Shown: piece after piece, positions 1 through 5,684 of the stretch
Numbering within the stretch: position 1 is the first letter of the stretch
Layout: each line of letters opens with the position of its first letter
NCBI GenBank assembly: GCA_947589585.1
Contig: CANQCA010000039.1
Location: 1 to 13,125 of the forward strand
Length of the DNA: 13,125 nucleotides
Reading direction: 5' to 3'
From: an uncultured Clostridia bacterium
GTDB taxonomy: Bacteria; Bacillota; Clostridia; Christensenellales; Borkfalkiaceae
Notes under the pieces: generated by a model
Seen by the model: the letters and a program-made list of their open reading frames with translations, nothing else
What the model was told of the DNA's origin: nothing
Database searches by the model: none
Program-made: the position numbers and the translations under genes

Positions 1-872
1 AAGATGCTTGCCGTCACAAATAGGTCGGCAGCGGTATAGTATTTTTTCACGAGTTCGCGGTCGGAAACTGCACCGACGAAACTGACCATGCCTCCGATTC
101 CGAGCGACTTTGCCGCATTCTGCATGCAAGGTGCGTCCTCTCCGTCCCCCACGACGATGTATTTGAAGGAAAATCCGCGCTCTTTTGCGATCTTCAGGGC
201 ACGCAGAACAAATTCCACCTGTTTGTAGCGGATAAGTCTTCCCACAAACAGCAGGACATTTTCCTCCACGCCGATGCCGAGCTCAAAGCGCGCCGCTTTG
301 CGCTCTTCCCTTGTAGCGGGGTGCTTATCGAACACGGCGCCGTTGCGGATGACATGCACCTCATCCGCATGCGCACAGCCGTAACTTTTTATCTCGTCGA
401 GCATACAGTTTGCCACGGTGATGAGCGCGTCGCACCGCTTGACCTTGGCGATCTCGATACGAAGAAAGAGACGTGCCAAAAAGTCTGGCAGATATTGGCG
501 GTAGGCGTCGAGGATCTTCGTATGCATCGTCATGACGACGGGCACACGGCATTTCTTCCCCGCCCGAAGTCCGATCTTTGCCATGCCCGAGAGTGTTTCG
601 AGATGGACGATATCGGGATGAAAATCCAAAAGACGGCGAAACTTCTTCTGCGAGAGGCGGGTAAGTACGATGGGATTGTTCTTGATGACCCGCAGCGACG
701 GGAAACGCACGATTTCGAAGGGATATTCACTCTCGCTCTCAGCCCCATACTCCGGACAGGCGAGAAGCACCTCATGCCCCTCTTTTGTAAGCGTTTCCGC
801 ATACCCCAAAACGGCAGCCTCCGTGCCGCCGATCCCGGGATAAAAATTGTCTGTACAGATGAGAATACGCAT
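1..872 (-). CDS. GT4-like glycosyltransferase, 3' end cut by the window
   Basis: A minus-strand frame stays open from an ATG at 872 to the window edge, giving about 290 residues of a GT-B fold glycosyltransferase whose C-terminal end is missing. The N-terminus reads MRILICTDNFYPGIGGTE, the usual first strand and glycine loop of GT4 enzymes. Near residues 112-116 there is a VVMTMHT segment, resembling the T-x-HT motif of diacylglycerol glucosyltransferases and related enzymes. The second Rossmann domain begins at about residue 208 with LLFVGRLIRYKQVE, a typical GT4 donor-domain opening, and VGDGEDA follows. The E-x7-E donor motif would lie off the window. An in-frame ATG at 884 is an alternative start; neither has a convincing Shine-Dalgarno sequence. 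It probably transfers a sugar to a lipid or surface glycan at the membrane. The substrate cannot be read from sequence. It shares strand and frame with the LicD gene 250 bp upstream. Confidence 0.85.
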   Translation of the reverse strand, partial: MRILICTDNFYPGIGGTEAAVLGYAETLTKEGHEVLLACPEYGAESESEYPFEIVRFPSLRVIKNNPIVLTRLSQKKFRRLLDFHPDIVHLETLSGMAKIGLRAGKKCRVPVVMTMHTKILDAYRQYLPDFLARLFLRIEIAKVKRCDALITVANCMLDEIKSYGCAHADEVHVIRNGAVFDKHPATREERKAARFELGIGVEENVLLFVGRLIRYKQVEFVLRALKIAKERGFSFKYIVVGDGEDAPCMQNAAKSLGIGGMVSFVGAVSDRELVKKYYTAADLFVTASI

Positions 873-921
873 GGTTTTTTGCATATGGGCGAAGGTGCAG
901 ATACGCTTTTGCCCAATTTCT

Positions 922-1121
922 TTATGTGTTATAAAGGACGGGGATTGGCACGCCGCTATTTTCGAAGGCGACTCGGAACGCCTTGAAGAAGGCGTGGATA
1001 TCCTCTTCGTCGATGGCGCCGCGCGCACAGGCGGAACATGCGGCTGCCCGGGATCTTTCACGGATAGTTTGCCCGAGGGAGGCAACAATTCTTCTTTGAT
1101 TCGGCGGGCAGCCGTCGTCCG
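922..1121 (-). pseudogene. Possible remnant: 3' end of an unrecognised reading frame
   Basis: Between licD and the glycosyltransferase, one minus-strand frame runs from the end of licD to a TAA at 922-924. It has no ATG, GTG or TTG start after the licD stop. Its last 36 or so codons look like real protein, with G/C-rich third positions matching the neighbours: it contains CSACARGAIDEEDIHAFF and ends in PVLYNT. A different frame gives RRIKEELLPPSGKLSVKD in the upstream half, so the stretch could be a frameshifted gene tail. I do not recognise the family. The plus strand also carries an open frame here, probably a shadow. The rest of the gap (885-921) shows nothing clear. Confidence 0.3.
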
Positions 1122-1952
1122 CTAAATGTTCTCCCCTTTGTCCGTCACGCGGAGATTGTGCTTCACGCGCTTATTTTCGGGGGGCGGGGTCATGTAGTCC
1201 CCGTAGACAGCCTTGAGCCACCTGTCGTAGTCCTCGATCGCACGGAAGGTGTGCCCCTCAAATTGAATGTCGCAAAAGCGGGTGAAGCACTCCCTTGGCA
1301 GAAGCCACATCTCGCGGTCGAAGCACATGAGCGAGCAGTTTTCGCTCTCTTCGAATGCATAGGATAAGGCGTTCTCGTTCGCCTTTTTCACGGCGCGCGG
1401 CATGCCGTAGAGTGCGCAGCCGAGATAGAACGGAAAGCCGAGCGCACGCAGGATGAGCATCCACTTCTTTTCGGGCACCGCCCACCTTGCAAGTGCTAAG
1501 ATCGCGCTATATTTCAGGCGCTTTTTTCGCGCTTTTTCGAGTTTCGCTTCCTCTTCGGGCACGCCGTCCAAGGGGAAGATATCCACATAGAGATAGGGAA
1601 CTTCCCGCTGGGAAAAACGCTCGATGGAATAGCGCTTGTCCATGAGTTTCAAGAAGGGATAGAAGGCTTCCTTCCCACGGTCCTCGCTGAGCGCAAAGCG
1701 TTCGCCGAGATCTATCTCGCCGCTCTTTACCATTTGATAAAATCTCTCGTATTCGGGACGGGTCATGACGACGTCCACATCATCGTCCCACGGAATGAAC
1801 CCCTTGTGGCGGACGGCGCCGATGAGTGTGCCGTAGGCGATGGAATATTCGAGACCGTGCTTCTTGCAGATCTCATCGAATTTGATGAGGATCCCGAGCA
1901 GGGCCGTATGCGTCTCTTCGAGTGAAAGCAAATTTTTCTTTTGTTTTGTCAT
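1122..1952 (-). CDS. LicD family protein (nucleotidyltransferase-fold phosphotransferase)
   Basis: The product has 276 residues, typical of LicD-family proteins, which transfer phosphocholine or other phospho-groups to cell-surface glycans such as teichoic acids. The diagnostic block is at residues 40-60: YGTLIGAVRHKGFIPWDDDVD, with the catalytic acidic cluster D56-D58 and D60. A second family hallmark, YGDYMTPPPENKR, lies near residues 250-262. No signal peptide or membrane span is evident, so it should act in the cytoplasm. I chose the ATG at 1952 (MTKQKKNLL); an in-frame TTG at 1970 would add six residues (Gly-Gly-Gly-Cys-Cys after the start) that look non-coding. The gene starts 37 nt after the ftsZ stop with no terminator between, so read-through from the ftsA promoter is likely. 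It is possibly coupled functionally with the glycosyltransferase downstream. The group transferred and its acceptor are unknown. Confidence 0.9.
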   Translation of the reverse strand: MTKQKKNLLSLEETHTALLGILIKFDEICKKHGLEYSIAYGTLIGAVRHKGFIPWDDDVDVVMTRPEYERFYQMVKSGEIDLGERFALSEDRGKEAFYPFLKLMDKRYSIERFSQREVPYLYVDIFPLDGVPEEEAKLEKARKKRLKYSAILALARWAVPEKKWMLILRALGFPFYLGCALYGMPRAVKKANENALSYAFEESENCSLMCFDREMWLLPRECFTRFCDIQFEGHTFRAIEDYDRWLKAVYGDYMTPPPENKRVKHNLRVTDKGENI

Positions 1953-1959
1953 GCAACAT

Positions 1960-1968
1960 CCCCCCCCC
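1960..1968 (-). repeat. Homopolymer of nine G just upstream of licD
   Basis: Nine consecutive G residues (minus strand) end eight bases before the licD ATG, in the place where the Shine-Dalgarno sequence should be. Such tracts are prone to slippage. With the ATG start a length change would alter ribosome-site strength and spacing; with the upstream TTG start it would shift the frame. Whether it varies in the population cannot be seen here. Confidence 0.75.
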
Positions 1969-1989
1969 AAGGCACCGCAAACGCAATGC

Positions 1990-3489
1990 TCACTTCTTGC
2001 CGATCATGCGGCGGAGGAAGGGCGGAAGCTTGCTGTCGTTCTCATCGCCGGAGTCCTTTTCGGCTCCGGTCTCGGGCGCATCCTGCTGCGTGCGGACGGG
2101 CTGAAAAGCTTTGGCGGGCGCTTCCCCTTGTTGCGGGGCTGGATAGTGGGGCGCTGGCTGAGCATAGGGGCTCACGGGCGCCTTGGCATAAGGGCTCTGG
2201 GCATAACCTGCCTTGGAGGCGGGATAGGCCTCCTGCCCGTAGGCGGCAGACTGTGCGGGATAAGGGTTCTGCCCATAGGCGGCAGACGGTGCGGAATAAG
2301 GGTTCTGCCCATAGGCGGCAGACTGTGCGGAATAAGGGTTCTGCCCGTAGGCGGCAGACTGTGCAGGATAAGGATTCTGCCCATAGGCGGAAGGCGCCTG
2401 TTTGGATGCAAAAGCGGGGTCGTAGGCCTGTGCCTGTGCCCGGACGGCGTCTTGCGTGTTCCCCTCCTCGGCGGAAGGGAAGCCCGTCGCGATGACGGTG
2501 ACTTCGACCTCGTCCTGAATGGCGGGATCGATGCATGCCCCGGGGATGATCATGGCGTTATAGTCGACGACGCCGTGGATGAGCTCCATCGCCTTCGTCA
2601 CTTCCTCGAGGGTGAGGTCCTTACCGCCAACGACGTTGATGATGATGCCCGTCGCGCCCTCGATGGTCGTCTCGAGGAGGGGGCTGTTGACGGCGAGCTT
2701 GACGGCCTCTGTGATGCGGTTCTCCCCCTTCGCGACCCCCACGCCCATGTGTGCGAGTCCGCGGTCTTTGAGAATGGTGCGCACGTCGGCGAAGTCGCAG
2801 TTGATGAGCCCGGGCGTCACGATGAGGTCGGCGATGCCGCGGATACCCTGGCGCAAAACGTCGTCGGCGACGGCGAATGCCTCGTTGACGGTCGCGCTCT
2901 TATCGACGACGGTGCGGATCTTTTCGTTGGGAATGATGACGAGGGTATCGACATACTTTTTGAGATTGTCGATGCCCTTCAAGGCATTATCCATCTTCCT
3001 TCTGCCCTCGAAGTTAAAGGGCTCGGTAACGACGGCGACGGTGAGGATCTGCTTGTCCCGTGCGAGCTTGGCGATGACGGGCGCCGCGCCCGTTCCCGTG
3101 CCGCCCCCCATTCCGGCGGTGATGAAGAGAAGGTCTGTCCCGTCGATGGCGCGGGCGAGCGTCTCCTTGCTCTCCTCGGCCGCTTCGCGCCCCACTTCGG
3201 GCTCTGCACCTGCGCCGAGCCCCTTGGTGCGCTTCACGCCGATCTGGATCTTGACGGGCGCCTTGTTGCAGAGAAGGATCTGCGCGTCGGTATTGACGGC
3301 GATATATTCCGCACTCTTGATGCCCGCCTCGATCATGCGGTTGACGGCGTTATTCCCCGCGCCGCCCACGCCGATCACCCTGATCTTGGGGATCCCGCTC
3401 GAGACGATCTCCTGATAGGGTTGCTGCTTATATTCTTCACGGGACGATACCCTGTCGTCACCGAGAAAAGGAACGTTATCGTTATACAT
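1990..3489 (-). CDS. ftsZ: Cell division protein FtsZ with repeat-bearing linker
   Basis: FtsZ is the tubulin-like GTPase that forms the cytokinetic ring. The product has 499 residues, longer than the usual 350-400 or so because of an extended linker. An N-terminal tail of about 33 residues precedes PKIRVIGVGGAGNNAVNRM (34-52). The GTP signature AGMGGGTGTGAAP is at 125-137, and the T7 loop NCDFADV at 230-236 keeps the catalytic aspartates, with Cys where Leu is common. The folded core ends near residue 338. Residues 340-486 form a Tyr/Gln/Pro/Ala-rich linker with five 12-residue repeats (GQNPYPAQSAAY type, from residue 370). The C-terminal peptide SKLPPFLRRMIGKK (486-499) should bind FtsA and other partners. 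The start is firm: a GGAGG at 3496-3500, inside the last codons of ftsA, sits six bases before the ATG, so translation is probably coupled. Confidence 0.98.
   Translation of the reverse strand: MYNDNVPFLGDDRVSSREEYKQQPYQEIVSSGIPKIRVIGVGGAGNNAVNRMIEAGIKSAEYIAVNTDAQILLCNKAPVKIQIGVKRTKGLGAGAEPEVGREAAEESKETLARAIDGTDLLFITAGMGGGTGTGAAPVIAKLARDKQILTVAVVTEPFNFEGRRKMDNALKGIDNLKKYVDTLVIIPNEKIRTVVDKSATVNEAFAVADDVLRQGIRGIADLIVTPGLINCDFADVRTILKDRGLAHMGVGVAKGENRITEAVKLAVNSPLLETTIEGATGIIINVVGGKDLTLEEVTKAMELIHGVVDYNAMIIPGACIDPAIQDEVEVTVIATGFPSAEEGNTQDAVRAQAQAYDPAFASKQAPSAYGQNPYPAQSAAYGQNPYSAQSAAYGQNPYSAPSAAYGQNPYPAQSAAYGQEAYPASKAGYAQSPYAKAPVSPYAQPAPHYPAPQQGEAPAKAFQPVRTQQDAPETGAEKDSGDENDSKLPPFLRRMIGKK
2203..2382 (-). 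repeat. 36-bp tandem repeats in the ftsZ linker
   Basis: Four near-identical 36-bp units occupy 2239-2274, 2275-2310, 2311-2346 and 2347-2382. A fifth, degenerate unit lies at 2203-2238, and fading copies lie on both sides. The unit is a multiple of three and in frame, encoding GQNPYPAQSAAY with P/S and Q/P changes. The inner units differ at only a few bases, which points to recent duplication or homogenisation. A change in copy number would alter linker length by 12 residues without breaking ftsZ. Confidence 0.95.
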
Positions 3490-3491
3490 GT

Positions 3492-4643
3492 TTAACCTCC
3501 GAAAGCGTTGAATAAACGGGAGAATACACTGTTTTTGCAGTGATCCTCGTATGCCATATCGACGAGGGCGATGCGCGAACTCATCGTAGGCCTGTTGTAG
3601 TATGGAAGATCGGGGAAGATCATCTCGCTGTCGCGGTCGATGCGCTGCGTGATGTGCTCAAGGGCTCCCCGGATCTCGTAGAGCCCCTCCCCCGAAATGT
3701 AGAGCGGTTTATAGTCGAGCTCTCTCCCCGAACAATTCTCGAGAAAGCCCCCGATGGCTTCGCATAGCTTATCGAGCCCTTCCTTCACCGTCTCGTTGAG
3801 AAGAGCGGTATCGATCTCGCAAGTCAGAGAGCGATAGGTGAATTCCATCTTCCCCTCCCCGCCCCGCGAATAGAGATTGGCCTTTGCGAGAAGAGCCGTC
3901 GCTGCGTCGAGCGGAAGAGAAAACTTTTCCATAAGAAGGGCCACGATCTGCCCCTTGCCGACCCAGTACGTCTGCTGGGCAAGCACGCCCCCGCCGAGGA
4001 CGATGGAGATCGTCGAGGAGAGGAAGCCCGCATCGAGGAAGATGGCATATTCATCCCGCGTCTCCCCCGAAATGAGATAGGTAGCCATCGCAAAGGAGGT
4101 GGGCAGAAATTTAACGGAGATGCGCATGGGTGTAAACATCTTTTCCATCGTCTCCGCAAAATAATCCGTGCAATAAAAGTAGGAGAGTACGCCGTCGAGC
4201 GAGGTGGACATGAGCCCGATCGGATCGACGACGCGGCGGTTATCCGCCGTGACGAAGATCATGCTCGTGGCACGGATGAGGCGATGGCCTTCAAGCTCCG
4301 ATCTCCCCTTTTCGAATACCTCGCGCACTTCTCGTTCCGTGATCCTGCGTTTTTTGGGAAACCCCGTCTCCACTTCGCGCGGAAGCACCGTGGAAAATTC
4401 CCCGGGAACGCCGATATACAGTTCGCGGATCCGCCGGCTCGTGGCCTTCTCTACGGCAGAAAGCGCGCGGATGATCGCATCCTTGAGCTTGGGTACGTCG
4501 AAAAATTCGCCGCCCTCGTATCCGTCGTAGGGTTCGGTCCTGCTCCCTTTGAAAACAAAAGTGTTGTTGACGCCCCTCTCTCCGACAACGACGGAGACTT
4601 CGAAGGAACGGATATCCAACACCGCTACGCTTTTGCGACTCAT
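3492..4643 (-). CDS. ftsA: Divergent FtsA-type actin-like cell division protein
   Basis: FtsA is an actin-like protein that tethers FtsZ to the membrane and recruits the divisome. This copy has 383 residues, slightly short for the family. The sequence LYIGVPGEFSTVLPREVE (about 76-93) fits the start of the FtsA-specific 1C (SHS2) region. The C-terminal NSVFSRLFNAFGG (371-383) matches the amphipathic membrane-targeting helix. The nucleotide-binding loops are altered: phosphate-1 reads LDIRSFEVSV (9-18) where D-x-G-S/T is expected, phosphate-2 reads FLDAGFLSSTISIV (202-215), and the adenosine loop reads YISGEGLYEIRG (315-326). I chose the ATG at 4643, with an AGAGGA ribosome site five bases upstream and a promoter ahead of it. 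A longer frame back to 4760 crosses that promoter and the ftsQ terminator, so it is rejected. ftsZ starts two bases after the stop. Identity rests on context plus the terminal helix and is strong; ATP binding is uncertain. Confidence 0.9.
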   Translation of the reverse strand: MSRKSVAVLDIRSFEVSVVVGERGVNNTFVFKGSRTEPYDGYEGGEFFDVPKLKDAIIRALSAVEKATSRRIRELYIGVPGEFSTVLPREVETGFPKKRRITEREVREVFEKGRSELEGHRLIRATSMIFVTADNRRVVDPIGLMSTSLDGVLSYFYCTDYFAETMEKMFTPMRISVKFLPTSFAMATYLISGETRDEYAIFLDAGFLSSTISIVLGGGVLAQQTYWVGKGQIVALLMEKFSLPLDAATALLAKANLYSRGGEGKMEFTYRSLTCEIDTALLNETVKEGLDKLCEAIGGFLENCSGRELDYKPLYISGEGLYEIRGALEHITQRIDRDSEMIFPDLPYYNRPTMSSRIALVDMAYEDHCKNSVFSRLFNAFGG

Positions 4644-4657
4644 ATGCTTCCTCTTGC

Positions 4658-4672
4658 ACGCGCTATGCGCGT
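4658..4672 (-). promoter_or_regulatory. Stem-loop at the 5' end of the ftsA-ftsZ leader
   Basis: A perfect 6-bp stem (ACGCGC / GCGCGT, three-base loop) lies four to six bases after the predicted transcription start (about 4676-4678). It ends just before the AGAGGA ribosome site at 4649-4654. 5'-terminal stems often shield mRNA from 5'-end-dependent RNases, and this one is close enough to affect ribosome loading. The structure is seen in sequence; its role is inferred. Confidence 0.5.
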
Positions 4673-4683
4673 ATGTGTATACT

Positions 4684-4712
4684 ATTATAACAGACGCGGC
4701 CCCCCATGTCAA
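4684..4712 (-). promoter_or_regulatory. Consensus SigA promoter driving ftsA-ftsZ
   Basis: On the minus strand a perfect TTGACA (4712-4707) is separated by 17 bases from a perfect TATAAT (4689-4684). Transcription should begin near 4676-4678, leaving a short leader of about 35 nt before ftsA. An AT-rich stretch lies upstream of the -35 box. The promoter follows directly after the ftsQ terminator, so ftsA and ftsZ form their own strong, apparently constitutive unit. No operator is evident. Confidence 0.93.
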
Positions 4713-4743
4713 GAAAGTTGCACGAATTATTTCACGAGACACG

Positions 4744-4767
4744 AAAAAAAGCCCGACCATGTCGGGC
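4744..4767 (-). terminator. Rho-independent terminator after ftsQ
   Basis: A 7-bp GC-rich stem (GCCCGAC / GTCGGGC) with a three-base loop is followed on the minus strand by seven T residues (4750-4744). It closes the murein synthesis and ftsQ operon about 105 bp after the ftsQ stop and insulates the ftsA promoter. Confidence 0.92.
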
Positions 4768-4825
4768 GCAGCGGCGTCATATCGAAGCAGTGCGCCATCG
4801 GAATGCGTACCGCAGAATAAAGCGT

Positions 4826-4853
4826 CGCCCCCGCGGGCATGCCCGCGGGGGCG
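4826..4853. repeat. Perfect 28-bp GC-rich inverted repeat after ftsQ
   Basis: Two 13-base arms made only of G and C (beginning CGCCCCCGCGGGC) flank a central AT, 18 bases after the ftsQ stop. No good U-run follows on the minus strand, so it is unlikely to terminate alone. It could protect the mRNA 3' end, cause pausing before the terminator at 4744-4767, or bind a dimeric protein. Confidence 0.7.
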
Positions 4854-4871
4854 GTGTTTGCTGTAAACTTT

Positions 4872-5666
4872 TTATGCGAAGGGGTCGTGGGAGGTGTAGT
4901 CCGAGCCGATCATGCCGTCCGCCGTCTCGTAGACAGTGATAAGCCCGTAGAGCCGTTTCTCATCCGAGAGCGCGGCGTAGCGTGCAATGGCGAGCGCGGC
5001 CTTTTCTTCGGGAAGAGAGGAAGGGTTCACGAGAACGAGGGTGACCCCCTCTTTCATGCCGATGCGGAAGATGACGTTCTCACGGTCGGCCGTTCCCAGC
5101 CCGAGGGAGACGGAGACGATATTGGCGCGGAGCTCGGAAAAGGTCTTCGCAAAACTTCCCATCACAGAGAGAAGCTCGGAAAAATATTCCCCCTCCGCTT
5201 CCCCCGTTTGGGAGATCTGCAACGAAAAGTTCTCGAGAAGGATATTCTCCCCGCCCGCACGGTTTTTGATGGACGCGTTGCCGTCCGTAAGATGTTTCCC
5301 CTCCCCGTCGAGGAAAGTGTAGCTCCCGTCTGCGGCGGCATAGGCATAGACTTCCTCGCGCTCGAGGATGGAGATCTCCACCGTCGAGGGAAAACCCTTT
5401 TTTAGCGAACTCACCGTAAAGTGAGGATATTCTTTGACGGTCTCGGCGACCTCGTCGAGATCGAGGAAGGTCGTACTTTTGCCGACGAAGGCATCGAGTT
5501 TTTGTTTGAGCTCGGCCGCGTCGCGGTTCCCGTCCTCGGAAAATGTGGAAAAATCGGCGCGCACATAGGTCACCGTGAATACGGCGTTCAAACCTGCGGC
5601 GATCGCCGCCCCCAAAAGAAGAAGGGCTGCAAGCGTCGATAAGATCACTCTCACTTTGGTCCTCAT
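4872..5666 (-). CDS. ftsQ: Cell division protein FtsQ/DivIB
   Basis: FtsQ/DivIB is a bitopic membrane protein that scaffolds FtsL and FtsB/DivIC and helps activate the septal synthase. The 264-residue product has a short basic cytoplasmic tail (MRTKVR), one membrane span at about residues 7-30, and an outer POTRA-like domain. POTRA features include the segment around KSTTFLDLDEVAETVKEYP (63-81) and FPSTVEISILEREEVYAYA (92-110), the family's characteristic P-x-x-hydrophobic-x-I-x-E-R-x-x-A-type strand. A C-terminal extracellular part follows. The start is supported by AAAAGGAG five bases before the ATG. It begins 18 bases after murA and is the last gene of its operon, ahead of a terminator. 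FtsQ family members diverge widely, so the call relies on topology, the POTRA strand and position. Confidence 0.9.
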   Translation of the reverse strand: MRTKVRVILSTLAALLLLGAAIAAGLNAVFTVTYVRADFSTFSEDGNRDAAELKQKLDAFVGKSTTFLDLDEVAETVKEYPHFTVSSLKKGFPSTVEISILEREEVYAYAAADGSYTFLDGEGKHLTDGNASIKNRAGGENILLENFSLQISQTGEAEGEYFSELLSVMGSFAKTFSELRANIVSVSLGLGTADRENVIFRIGMKEGVTLVLVNPSSLPEEKAALAIARYAALSDEKRLYGLITVYETADGMIGSDYTSHDPFA

Positions 5667-5684
5667 TGGTACTCCTTTTGCCCC

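Noticed and set aside
847..1125. Plus-strand 92-codon frame in the licD-glycosyltransferase gap
   Set aside because: Its start lies inside the opposing glycosyltransferase, it has no Shine-Dalgarno sequence, and all neighbours are on the minus strand. The minus-strand remnant is a slightly better reading, but neither is proven.
1969..1990. Hairpin after ftsZ as a terminator
   Set aside because: A 7-bp stem can be drawn just after the stop, but it relies on two G-U pairs and is followed by CTTGGGGG, not a U run.
2203..2394. CRISPR-like array with 36-bp repeats
   Set aside because: The units abut directly with no spacers, stay in frame, and encode the FtsZ linker, so this is a coding tandem repeat.
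1840..3495. Long plus-strand open frame opposite ftsZ (551 codons)
   Set aside because: It is the complement of ftsZ codons with GC-rich third positions and has no family resemblance; the minus-strand FtsZ is unmistakable.
4644..4760. N-terminal extension of FtsA by 39 residues
   Set aside because: The added sequence crosses the ftsQ terminator, the consensus promoter and the leader hairpin; the ATG at 4643 has its own ribosome site and begins the family homology.
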